DNA of 40,534 nucleotides from an uncultured Acetobacteraceae bacterium (GCA_903924985.1 CAIYDT010000205.1:1-40534), one strand, 5' to 3'; shown: positions 26,824-34,329, counted from the first letter of the stretch. The notes: generated by a model from the letters alone, not told the origin. Numbers and translations are program-made.

Positions 26824-27237
26824 ATGGCGCGTCATGTCGTCGCGACCGTCGGCGAAATCGCGCCGGGAACCTGCAAAGCCGTCACCGTCGCGGGACGGCC
26901 GATTGGCATATTCAACGTGAACGGCGAGCACTACGCGCTGATCGACCGCTGCCCGCATGAGGGCGCGGCTTTGTGCTGGGGCCAGATCACCGGCCGCTTC
27001 GAATCCGACCGCCCCGGCGAGTATCGCCTGACCCGTGTCGGCGAAATGCTGCGCTGCCCCTGGCACGGCTGGGAGTTCGACATCAAAACCGGCCAATCCT
27101 GGTGCCACCCGGAAAGCGTCAAAGCCCGCACCTACCCCGTGACGATTGTCCCCGGTGAGGCTCTGGCCAAAGGCCCCTTCGTGGCGGAAACTGTGCCCAT
27201 CACCATCGAGAACGACTACGTGGTGGTCGAACTCTAA
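26824..27237 (+). CDS. Rieske [2Fe-2S] protein with enlarged cluster loop
   Basis: 137 aa Rieske-only protein. Ligands are Cys43/His45 (DRCPHEGAALC) and Cys78/His81 (RCPWHGWEFD). The 32 residues between His45 and Cys78 exceed the usual 15-17 of Rieske ferredoxins; the extra part is GRFESDRPGEYRLTRVGEM. No oxygenase domain follows, so it is an electron carrier or a regulatory subunit for an enzyme of this cluster. Four bases after the second amidohydrolase and 20 before the next gene: clearly the same operon. Confidence 0.88.
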   Translation: MARHVVATVGEIAPGTCKAVTVAGRPIGIFNVNGEHYALIDRCPHEGAALCWGQITGRFESDRPGEYRLTRVGEMLRCPWHGWEFDIKTGQSWCHPESVKARTYPVTIVPGEALAKGPFVAETVPITIENDYVVVEL

Positions 27238-27257
27238 ACCGAAGGGAAGAAGCGAAT

Positions 27258-27650
27258 ATGGCTGAAGACAACCGCCGCGCCCGGGGACAGGCGATGCGCC
27301 GCAAGCTGATGGGCGAGGCGTATGCCGCCAAACTGGACAGCTCCGTCTACCAAGACCCAATCATGCAGAAATTCGCCGAAGTGACGCAGGAATGCATCTT
27401 CGGCACGCTGTGGACCCGGCCGGGCCTGGACCTGAAGACGCGCGCGATGATCTGCGTGATCTCCGACGCCGCGACGGGCCGTGCGCCCGAGCTAGTGCTG
27501 CACCTGCGCTTCGCCCGCAATCAAGGCTGGACCGAGGACGAATTGTCCGAGGCGTTGCTGCACCTCGCCGGCTACGTCGGTGCCCCGCTGGTCCGCGAGG
27601 CCATGCTGACCGCGGTCGAGGTGTTCAAGGACATGCGCGAAGACGGGTAG
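27258..27650 (+). CDS. Carboxymuconolactone decarboxylase family protein
   Basis: 130 aa alpha-helical protein of the CMD/PcaC group. Typical core: DLKTRAMICVISDAATGRAPELVLHLRFARNQGWTEDEL across two helices, then LLHLAGYVGAPLVREA. There is no CxxC, so it is not a peroxidase-type AhpD; His82 in LHLRFA is where PcaC-type proteins carry their catalytic His. Start ATG 27258 with AAGGGAAG before it. Fourth and last gene of the amidohydrolase operon, with a role in ring-cleavage product breakdown likely but unproven. Confidence 0.9.
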   Translation: MAEDNRRARGQAMRRKLMGEAYAAKLDSSVYQDPIMQKFAEVTQECIFGTLWTRPGLDLKTRAMICVISDAATGRAPELVLHLRFARNQGWTEDELSEALLHLAGYVGAPLVREAMLTAVEVFKDMREDG

Positions 27651-27665
27651 CCTTCGCCCCTCAAC

Positions 27666-27695
27666 GTTACCCTCGGGTCAAGCCCCGGGGGTGAC
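27666..27695. repeat. REP-like palindrome, copy C
   Basis: GTTACCCTCGGG (27666-27677) and CCCGGGGGTGAC (27684-27695) pair over 12 bases with two wobbles around TCAAGC. It lies between the CMD gene and the converging small gene, the same setting as copy A. Confidence 0.75.
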
Positions 27696-27713
27696 GAGAG
27701 AGCGGACCGCTGA

Positions 27714-27998
27714 CTACATCAGCTTCCCGTGCAGGAACCCTAGCGCGGGAAGCGGCCGCCACGACCGCGGCAACTCCGCTCGCCTGATCGGCCGGATGCT
27801 GTAGTTGGGCGCCGGCTGCCGGGACCTACTCAGAAACCCCGCATAAGCCATAACCTGCTGTTCCCGCCACGCTCGGTCCGCCATCGCGGCCTGTCGGTTG
27901 GGGAATATTTCGGCGACGCGGTGGGTGCGCCCGATCGAGGCCACCACCGCCCAGAGCGTGTCGTCTCGGACGCTGCTCAGGCTGATCGGCTGGTTCAT
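27714..27998 (-). CDS. Hypothetical small protein
   Basis: 94 aa from ATG 27998 (MNQPISLSSVRDDTLWAVVA). GC-rich third positions are consistent with coding, at least in the first half. The protein is basic and arginine-rich toward the C-terminus (RPIRRAELPRSWRPL) with no membrane helix, signal peptide or motif I recognise. No clear Shine-Dalgarno before the ATG, and the frame continues upstream to 28148 with less convincing sequence. Moderately supported; no function proposed. Confidence 0.5.
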   Translation of the reverse strand: MNQPISLSSVRDDTLWAVVASIGRTHRVAEIFPNRQAAMADRAWREQQVMAYAGFLSRSRQPAPNYSIRPIRRAELPRSWRPLPALGFLHGKLM

Positions 27999-28198
27999 GA
28001 CAAAAGTTTGACCGGACGCGCCGGATGAATCAAGTGTCGAAATGCTGGAGAGGCTGATTCCGGCCGGGGCGCATCCCGGGCTGTCGGGTCCCGAAGGATG
28101 GTCGGCGTTGGCCGCGTGTGCTGGCCGGTGTGAGGCGCAACCCTTCATCCCGCCGTGCTTAGGCGGCTCACGATTAAGTTATGGCCCTTACCCATACC

Positions 28199-28230
28199 CT
28201 GACAATTCTGATATTGTAATTCGATATATA
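28199..28230 (+). promoter_or_regulatory. Possible promoter of the seven-repeat protein
   Basis: CTGACA (28199-28204) and TATATA (28225-28230) lie in the most AT-rich patch of the region, about 40 bases before the gene. The 20-base spacing is longer than ideal; GATATA at 28223 gives 18. Direct GATAT copies at 28210 and 28223 are also present. Low confidence as to exact boxes. Confidence 0.3.
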
Positions 28231-28269
28231 GTCTGGTAGTAACGTTCCAAAGGACCGATGGAGGGTATC

Positions 28270-29841
28270 ATGACGCTCGTGACCACAGGCCTTACGAATG
28301 GTGGCGCTACCACTCATTACCGCATTCAATACGACGACTCGCTCACCGCGGCGAATGGCCGCGACCGGGCGAACGCTCTGATCGCGGTCTGCGAGGCGGA
28401 CTACAATCTGATAGCGGGGTGGTTTGGCGGAATCGCCCTGACCGTCGCCACGCCGATCACGGTGAACATCAGCCCCGGCCCCTACGCCAGCGCCGGTTGG
28501 GGACCGCCCATTCGGCTGACGCCCGGCGACGGGTCGTCGGTCGCGCTGGTGCGCTATCTGCTGGTCTCCGAAGTCACCGAAATGTTCATGCTGGCACAGA
28601 ACAAAGGCTGGTTCGGTGCGGGTAACGAAGGCAGCGCGGGGGAGGGATTGTCGCGGTTTCTCGCCGGCCAGTTTCTGATCGCCAACGGGTTGGGAGTCAC
28701 CGAACCGGGCTTCGCGCTGGCCAATAGCTGGATGACAAGCCCACGCGCCGATTACGTCAACAACATCGATCCGTTGGATCATGGAATCGACGCCAAGACG
28801 GGCTGCGCGATCCTGTTCATCTACTATCTGCACACACAGATGGGTTTCAGCATCAATAGCATCGTCGCGGGCGCGGCCTCGGAGCTGTCCGGCGTGTTCA
28901 AGAATTTGACCGGGGTCGCCAGCGACCCGTTCCCGGCGTTCAAAAAATTGCTCGACGACACATACCCCGGAACAACCGCCATCCCCGGAGCGAATCCGGA
29001 CAATCCGTTTCCGATTTTCGACAACTCGTTCTGGCAGGAGTTGGACACCAACGCGGCCTCGGTCGAAATCGTCGCGGGCGGCAACAACCTGTATCAACGG
29101 CATAACACGGGCAAGGTGTGGAAATACGTGGGCCCGCCCATCACCGGCTGGCAGGAATTGGATACCAATCCCGCGACCATCGATATCGCGGCGGACGGCA
29201 ACGACCTGTATCAGTTGCACAACACGGGCAAAGTCTGGAAGTATGTCGGTCCGCCGATCACCGGCTGGCAGGAACTCGATACCAATCCCGCCACAAAGAA
29301 GATCGTGGCTTCGGGCGGTCATCTCTATCAACTGCACAATACCGGCAAGATCTGGAAATATGTCGGCCCGCCCATCACCGGCTGGCAGGAGCTGGACAAC
29401 AACCCCGCGACCGTCGACATCGTGGCCGACGGCAACAACTTATACCAACTGCACAACACCGGCAAGGTCTGGCGCTACACCGGCACGCCGCTGACCGGCT
29501 GGCAGGAGTTGGACAACAACGCCGCGACCAAGAAAATCGCCGCATCCGGCGGGCATTTGTATCAGCTCCACAACACCGGCAAAATCTGGAAATATATCGG
29601 CCCGCCGATGACCGGATGGTTGGAGATCGATAGCAACCCCGCCTCCATCGACATCGCGGCCGACGGCGACCGGCTTTACCAACTGCACAACACCGGTAAA
29701 ATCTGGAAATACATCGGCCCGCCCATCACCGGCTGGCGCGAGTTGGACAACAATACGGCGACCAAACATATCGCGGCGGCTGGTGGAAATCTTTACCAGC
29801 TTCATGATACGGGCAAAATATGGAAGTACACTGGGGTTTAG
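28270..29841 (+). CDS. Unknown N-terminal domain plus seven tectonin-like 39-residue repeats
   Basis: 523 aa from ATG 28270, which has GGAGGG five bases before it; ATG 28258 is in frame and also possible. No signal peptide. Residues 1-254 form a domain I do not recognise; it contains LLVSEVTEMFMLAQNKGW and EGSAGEGLSRFLAGQFL, a layout resembling a zincin helix whose HExxH is changed to SEVTE (inference). Residues 255-523 are seven 39-residue repeats, consensus W-x-ELD-N-AT-(8)-G-LYQLHNTGK-WKY-GPPITG, like tectonin/propeller blades of lectin-type proteins. Likely a carbohydrate-binding or surface-interaction protein. It stands alone between an intergenic AT-rich patch and a strong hairpin. Confidence 0.85.
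   Translation: MTLVTTGLTNGGATTHYRIQYDDSLTAANGRDRANALIAVCEADYNLIAGWFGGIALTVATPITVNISPGPYASAGWGPPIRLTPGDGSSVALVRYLLVSEVTEMFMLAQNKGWFGAGNEGSAGEGLSRFLAGQFLIANGLGVTEPGFALANSWMTSPRADYVNNIDPLDHGIDAKTGCAILFIYYLHTQMGFSINSIVAGAASELSGVFKNLTGVASDPFPAFKKLLDDTYPGTTAIPGANPDNPFPIFDNSFWQELDTNAASVEIVAGGNNLYQRHNTGKVWKYVGPPITGWQELDTNPATIDIAADGNDLYQLHNTGKVWKYVGPPITGWQELDTNPATKKIVASGGHLYQLHNTGKIWKYVGPPITGWQELDNNPATVDIVADGNNLYQLHNTGKVWRYTGTPLTGWQELDNNAATKKIAASGGHLYQLHNTGKIWKYIGPPMTGWLEIDSNPASIDIAADGDRLYQLHNTGKIWKYIGPPITGWRELDNNTATKHIAAAGGNLYQLHDTGKIWKYTGV
29032..29838 (+). repeat. Seven tandem 117-base coding repeats
   Basis: Six full units of 117 bases and a last one of 105, beginning at 29032, 29149, 29266, 29383, 29500, 29617 and 29734. 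Units 2, 4 and 6 share the DI-ADG type centre and units 3, 5 and 7 share the K-I-ASGG type, giving a 234-base higher-order period. Codons differ freely between units while the protein stays nearly constant. Confidence 0.95.
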
Positions 29842-29860
29842 CACGCGGCGCGGTTTGACA

Positions 29861-29904
29861 GGTCCCTCACGGCGGGCGAACAGTTCGCCTTTGCCGTGAG
29901 GACC
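29861..29904 (+). promoter_or_regulatory. Long hairpin between the repeat protein and the SDR operon
   Basis: Outer arms GGTC/GACC and CTCACGGC (29866-29873) with GCCGTGAG (29893-29900), inner arms GGCGAA (29875-29880) and TTCGCC (29884-29889), loop CAG; one bulged C and a small 1x3 internal loop. No T tract. The 3' arm contains GAGGA (29898-29902), the only Shine-Dalgarno-like sequence before the ATG at 29912. Confidence 0.65.
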
Positions 29905-29911
29905 CGCCCGC

Positions 29912-30721
29912 ATGCCCGACCGCCCGCTGCAAGGCAAAGTCGCCCTCGTCACCGGCGCCGGCCGCGGCCTTGGGCGTGCCTTCGCCGAAACCCTGGCCGG
30001 CCTCGGCTGCGACCTCGCGATCCACGGCATGCGGGAGAACGGGCCCGCGGAATACGGCGAAGGCACCACCCTGACCGACACCGCCGCCCAGATCGCAGCC
30101 CGGTATAACGTCCGCACCATCCCGGTGCTCGGTGACCTCACCCGCATGGACCATGTGGAGCGGGTCGTCGCCACGGCCGAAACCCTCGGCCCGTTGCACG
30201 TGCTGGTCCACAACGCCGGCGGCGACATCGCGGCGGCCGGCGGCAAGCCCGACCCGAACGACGCCATCATGGTGAAGGAGGAAGACGTCCGCTCGGTGTT
30301 GGAACGAAACCTTCTCAGCACCATTTTCGTATGCCAGGTCGTGGCGCGCGGGATGATGGACCGAAAAGCGGGGCGGATCGTCACTATCAGTTCCATCGCC
30401 GCCTATGGAGGGCGCACCAACGGGGCGATTTACGCGACGTCCAAGGCCGGCGCCATCCACTACACGCGGTGCCTCGCGGCGCAACTGCGGCCCTTCAACG
30501 TGACCGCCAACAGCATCGCTCCGGGTGACACCCGCACCGGGCGGTTCCTGAACACCCGAACCGTGGACCCCAACCGGTTGAAGACCGAAGGCACGCTGGA
30601 ACGCATCGCGTTGGTGGATGAGGTCGCGCGCGCGGTGGCGCTGTTCGCGGGTCCGATGGGCGAATTCGTGACCGGCCAGGTGCTGCGGGTGGATGGCGGA
30701 ACCCAGCTATTGCCGGCATAA
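29912..30721 (+). CDS. Short-chain dehydrogenase/reductase
   Basis: Classical-type SDR, 269 aa. Cofactor motif TGAGRGLG near residue 15, NAGG after the fourth strand, and complete catalytic residues: Ser in TISSIAAYGG and Tyr/Lys in YATSKAG. A ~20-residue insert (GMRENGPAEYGEGTTLTD) follows the second strand, where the cofactor 2'-phosphate side is read; that may suit NAD or an unusual mode. The ribosome-binding region lies in the 3' arm of a hairpin. First gene of an operon with the flavoprotein 8 bases downstream. Substrate unknown. Confidence 0.92.
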   Translation: MPDRPLQGKVALVTGAGRGLGRAFAETLAGLGCDLAIHGMRENGPAEYGEGTTLTDTAAQIAARYNVRTIPVLGDLTRMDHVERVVATAETLGPLHVLVHNAGGDIAAAGGKPDPNDAIMVKEEDVRSVLERNLLSTIFVCQVVARGMMDRKAGRIVTISSIAAYGGRTNGAIYATSKAGAIHYTRCLAAQLRPFNVTANSIAPGDTRTGRFLNTRTVDPNRLKTEGTLERIALVDEVARAVALFAGPMGEFVTGQVLRVDGGTQLLPA

Positions 30722-30729
30722 ATACCCCC

Positions 30730-32124
30730 ATGAGCGAGCATTCTTACGATTTGATCGTCATCGGCGGCGGCATCGCCGGCATGGTGGCGGGCACCCGCGC
30801 CGCCGAACGCGGCCTGAAAGTCGCGATCCTGGAGAAGGGGGAGGCACCGGACTACAAGTGCAACACGCGCTGGTCCGGCGGCATCATCCATGTCGGCTAC
30901 GTCGATCCCAAGGAACCCGGCGCCAACATCGCGGCGGGCATCGAGCGCAACACGCGCGGCTTCACCGACCCCGTGCTGGCACGGGTGCTGATCGAGCAGA
31001 CCGGCAAGGTCATCGACTGGCTGCGCGTGCAGGGCGTGCGGTTCATCCGCACCGGGCCGCTGTCGTATTTGGCGTGGACCATGGCACCCCCGCGCGCGCT
31101 GGTGGCGGGCATGGACTGGAAGGGCCGCGGGCCCGACGTGATGCTGCGCACGCTGACAGATCGGTTGAAGAGGCTGGGTGGGTCGCTGCATTTGGGCGTC
31201 AACGCCGACCGGCTGATCATGGACGGTGGCCGCGTGGCCGGCGTGGAAGCGGGCTCGCAACGCTTCAACGCCCCGGCCGTGGTGATCGCCGACGGGGGGT
31301 TCCAGTCGAACCTCGCGCTGATCCGCCAACACATCATGCCCAACCCCGAGGCAGTGAAACAACGCGGCGGTGCCACCGGCATGGGTGACGGGATACGCAT
31401 GGCGGTCGAAGCCGGAGCGGCCATCACGTCGCTGGAGTGCTTCTACGGGCATTTGCTGTCGCGGGACTCCATGACCAACGACAAGGTCTGGCCATACCCC
31501 GAACTCGACGGCATGGCGCTGGCCGGCATCGTGGTGAACCACGCCGGACACCGCTTCGTGGATGAGGGCATGGGCGGTATCTACATAGCTAACACGATCG
31601 CGCGCGGCGAAGACCCGCTCTGCGCCACCCTGATCATGGACACTTCCATATGGGAGGGGCCCGGCCGCTCCGCCCGCATCCCGGCCAACCCCGCGCTGGA
31701 ACGCGCCGGCGGCACCATCCTGCGCGGCAACACACTGCGGGAATTGGCTGGCGCGGCGCGATTGGACCCGGACGGGTTGGAGGCGACCGTCGCCGGGTAT
31801 AACGCCGCCTGCGCCTCGGGCGATTTCGCTGGGCTGGCGCCCGTGCGTTCGACCGACAAGTTCAAACCGATGCCCATCGCGCGAGGCCCTTTCGTTGCCA
31901 TCCCGGCCTGCGCCGGCATCACCTACACCATGGGCGGAATCCGTATCGATACGGATGCTCGGGTTCTGAACGGGGCCGGCGCGCCCATCCCGGGCCTGTA
32001 CGCGGCCGGCGCGACCACGGGCGGGATCGAGGGCGGGCCGGCCATCGGCTACACTGGCGGGCTGGCCAAATCGGCGGTCTTCGGATTTCGGGCGGCGGAG
32101 CATGCTGCGGGAGCAAAACGATGA
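30730..32124 (+). CDS. FAD-dependent oxidoreductase (tricarballylate dehydrogenase/fumarate reductase-like)
   Basis: 464 aa FAD_binding_2 flavoprotein. N-terminal dinucleotide motif IVIGGGIAGMVAGTRAAERG, substrate-side stretches WSGGIIHVGY and NHAGHRFVDEG, and the C-terminal FAD motif IPGLYAAGATTGGIEGGPAIG. Closest by feel to TcuA/3-ketosteroid-dehydrogenase-like enzymes that remove two hydrogens next to a carboxyl or keto group; no signal peptide and no haem motif. It is preceded by an SDR and followed by an EthD-like gene whose ATG overlaps its stop (ATGA). Substrate unknown. Confidence 0.88.
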   Translation: MSEHSYDLIVIGGGIAGMVAGTRAAERGLKVAILEKGEAPDYKCNTRWSGGIIHVGYVDPKEPGANIAAGIERNTRGFTDPVLARVLIEQTGKVIDWLRVQGVRFIRTGPLSYLAWTMAPPRALVAGMDWKGRGPDVMLRTLTDRLKRLGGSLHLGVNADRLIMDGGRVAGVEAGSQRFNAPAVVIADGGFQSNLALIRQHIMPNPEAVKQRGGATGMGDGIRMAVEAGAAITSLECFYGHLLSRDSMTNDKVWPYPELDGMALAGIVVNHAGHRFVDEGMGGIYIANTIARGEDPLCATLIMDTSIWEGPGRSARIPANPALERAGGTILRGNTLRELAGAARLDPDGLEATVAGYNAACASGDFAGLAPVRSTDKFKPMPIARGPFVAIPACAGITYTMGGIRIDTDARVLNGAGAPIPGLYAAGATTGGIEGGPAIGYTGGLAKSAVFGFRAAEHAAGAKR

Positions 32125-32636
32125 TCTACATGGTGGAAATGGCGTTGATCGCGACCGATCGGCGGGTGGAGTGGGATGCCTGGTACCTCGGGCATATGCA
32201 TAAGCTGATTTCTATCCCCGGCATTCATGCCACGCAACGGTTCGAATCGTTAAGCGAATCCACATCGCCCTTCGTGGCGCTGCACCAGGTGGACGGGCCG
32301 GAGGTTTTTACCTCCGACGCCTACCGAGCCAAAGCCGGGCCGGGCGGTACCGGTGAGTGGCAGCATTTGATGAACAATTGGTACCGCAACGTGTTTGACG
32401 GCATCGCGGAAACCCCCGATGTACCGCTGGACGGCGCGTTGATCGTGGTAGAGGACGGGGCCGAGGCCGGTTTCGTTCCGTTGCAATGGATGCACTCGGT
32501 CGGGTTGGACAAATCCTCCGAACGCCGCGCCATCGGCGTGGTGGCTCATTTGGATGACGCGCGCGGGCTGATCGGACGCAAGGGCGTGCGGGTGTGCAAG
32601 CCGCTGACGCCTCGGCTGGTTGAAGCGCGTGTCTGA
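32121..32636 (+). CDS. EthD/dimeric alpha-beta-barrel-like protein
   Basis: 171 aa. The opening YMVEMALIATDRRVEWDAWY followed by GHMHKLISIPGIHATQRFE fits a ferredoxin-like EthD/dimeric alpha-beta barrel, in which the conserved HM-KL-PG segment lines the active cavity. The second half (EAGFVPLQWMHSVGLDKSSERR) may be a second such fold. Members are often accessory or isomerase/dehydratase proteins in degradation pathways. Coupled to the flavoprotein by ATGA and to the next small gene by an 8-base overlap. Family assignment is tentative. Confidence 0.65.
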   Translation: MIYMVEMALIATDRRVEWDAWYLGHMHKLISIPGIHATQRFESLSESTSPFVALHQVDGPEVFTSDAYRAKAGPGGTGEWQHLMNNWYRNVFDGIAETPDVPLDGALIVVEDGAEAGFVPLQWMHSVGLDKSSERRAIGVVAHLDDARGLIGRKGVRVCKPLTPRLVEARV

Positions 32637-32883
32637 CGAATACGGGGCATTGCCCGATCCGGACAAAGCCTACCCGGTCGTTCGGATACTGGTCCGGTAT
32701 GGGAACGCACTGGCCATCGCGGTCGGGGCGACGCTCGCGATTGCTGGCATCTGGGCGGCGCAGGCGGGGTTCGGCTGGGCCTGGGCGCTGGCAGGTGTGC
32801 TTGTTGGCGCCTTCGCCGGGTTCATCATGCGCAGCTATGTGGAAGTCGTGCGCCTGATCACCGACATGCTGCTGCCGCGCTAA
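32629..32883 (+). CDS. Small two-helix membrane protein
   Basis: 84 aa from GTG 32629 (TTG 32620 is an alternative). Two hydrophobic segments, about residues 25-47 and 49-68, with a cytosolic-looking acidic N-terminus and a short basic end. No family recognised. It overlaps the preceding gene by 8 bases, so it belongs to the SDR-flavoprotein operon, possibly as a membrane anchor or electron-path component for the flavoprotein (inference). Its TAA overlaps the antiporter's stop by tail-to-tail contact. Confidence 0.7.
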   Translation: MSDEYGALPDPDKAYPVVRILVRYGNALAIAVGATLAIAGIWAAQAGFGWAWALAGVLVGAFAGFIMRSYVEVVRLITDMLLPR

Positions 32884-34070
32884 ATCAGCCCCAACCGCTT
32901 CAGCAACGGCCCCATCGTCAACCCCTGCACCACCACGGAAAATCCCACGACCGAGAACGTCGCGATAACGATCTCATTATGAAAAAGCATCGTATCGGGA
33001 ACGGTTAACGCCAGCGCGAGGGCCAGTGCGCCTCGGAGCCCGCCCCACCACAGCACGTGCTGCATCCCGCCGGGGATCGCCCAGCGCGACTTCGTAAAAC
33101 CCAGGCAGAGTGGGTAGACCGTCACCGCGCGCCCGATCAACACCACCAGAACGATCATTGGCAGTGCTGTCCACCCGAGCTCCCCGAACGGAATGCGCGC
33201 CGCGGTGACGCCGATCAGGATGAACACCAGCGAATTGGCGATGAACGCGGCAAATTCCCAGAATACGACGACGAAGGCATGGCCCTCCTTGGTCAGCGCG
33301 CCGCCTTGGGCTTCGCCGAGCACGCCGAGGTTGCCCATGAGCAGCCCGGCGGAGACGGTGGCCAGAACGCCGGACAGATGAAAGTGCTCGGCGCCGAGGA
33401 AGGAGCCGTAGGCGGCAGCCACGGTCACGGCGGTTTCCACCATGCGGTCGGCGGTGCGCCCGGCGACCAGAATGGCCAGACCGCCGCAGGCCAGCCCGAT
33501 CAGCACACCGCCCCCGGCTGTCGTGATTAGCGTGGTGGCGACGGCCATGAAGCTGCTTCCTCCGCCACCGACCCAGCTGAGGACCAGCCCGAACAGCACC
33601 GCGGCGACACCGTCATTGAGCAGGCTCTCGCTTTCCACCAGCAGCCGCAGGCGTCCGTGCACGCCGGTGTCCTTGAACATGGCGATGACCGCGACGGGGT
33701 CGGTGGCGGCGATGAGCACCCCGAAGACCAGTGCGGCCGGCAGCGGCCAATGCAGCAACCAGACAATGCCGGCCGACACCGCCGCGCCCGAGATGACAGT
33801 GCCGATCGTGGCGAGGGTCAGGACGGGGAGGGCGTCGCGGCGGAGTTCGTGCCAATGGATGAACAACGCGGCCTCGAACAACAGCGGCGGCAGGGCGACG
33901 TCGTAGATGAACTCATGCGTCAGGGCGATGCCGATATCGACGTGGGATATCGCGAGGATGGCACCCGTGACCACCAACCCGACCGTATAGGGCAGGCGGA
34001 GACGCCGGGCGATGATCGCCACGATAATCGCGACGACGAGCAAGGCGACGGTGGGGGCGATGGTCGTCAT
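32880..34070 (-). CDS. Na+/H+ antiporter, CPA1 (NhaP) type
   Basis: 396 aa with about 12 hydrophobic helices. CPA1 marks: ALPPLLFEAALFIHWHELRR on helix 3, the transport-site region IAATDPVAVIAMFKDTGV, VESESLLNDGVAAVLFGLVL, and WWGGLRGALALALAL near the end. No C-terminal cytosolic domain. The frame is open to 34178, but the ATG at 34070 starts directly at the first helix and the upstream residues look non-coding. Exports Na+ (or K+) in exchange for H+; convergent with the small membrane gene with a 4-base overlap. Confidence 0.93.
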   Translation of the reverse strand: MTTIAPTVALLVVAIIVAIIARRLRLPYTVGLVVTGAILAISHVDIGIALTHEFIYDVALPPLLFEAALFIHWHELRRDALPVLTLATIGTVISGAAVSAGIVWLLHWPLPAALVFGVLIAATDPVAVIAMFKDTGVHGRLRLLVESESLLNDGVAAVLFGLVLSWVGGGGSSFMAVATTLITTAGGGVLIGLACGGLAILVAGRTADRMVETAVTVAAAYGSFLGAEHFHLSGVLATVSAGLLMGNLGVLGEAQGGALTKEGHAFVVVFWEFAAFIANSLVFILIGVTAARIPFGELGWTALPMIVLVVLIGRAVTVYPLCLGFTKSRWAIPGGMQHVLWWGGLRGALALALALTVPDTMLFHNEIVIATFSVVGFSVVVQGLTMGPLLKRLGLI

Positions 34071-34294
34071 GGTTGTGGGCACCGGGGGTGGGGGGCGGAA
34101 CGTGTCAACGACTTTGGTACACTTTGGGCGAATATTTAAGCCTGGGCCCGTGGCTTCGGCTGTGGCGAGTTGATCCAAGCGGCGGTCGGTTTGTCGGGCG
34201 GGTTCGGTCTCTTGTTTACGAAGCGAGCGTGGTTCTCCCGGAACGCACGACCTCCCACCCCGATATGTGCAGCCTCGGCGCAGGAACGAAGAAC

Positions 34295-34320
34295 TTGACG
34301 CCTGTCTTACCTCATCTTAC
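34295..34320 (+). promoter_or_regulatory. vapBC promoter/operator candidate
   Basis: TTGACG (34295-34300, 5 of 6 to -35) is followed by two TCTTAC copies at 34305-34310 and 34315-34320, exactly 10 bases apart, ending 9 bases before the vapB ATG. A direct repeat with one-turn spacing suits autoregulation by an AbrB-type antitoxin. No good -10 is seen. The rest of the 259-base gap (34071-34329) has a second direct repeat, ACTTTGG at 34111 and 34121, and no gene. Confidence 0.4.
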
Positions 34321-34329
34321 TTGTCGGCG

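Noticed and set aside
28042..28239. Short plus-strand frame before the repeat protein
   Set aside because: No ribosome site and no recognisable sequence; ends within the AT-rich promoter-like patch.
34103..34108. Perfect minus-strand TTGACA upstream of the antiporter
   Set aside because: No acceptable -10 at 16-18 bases; the predicted place is CCGGTG.
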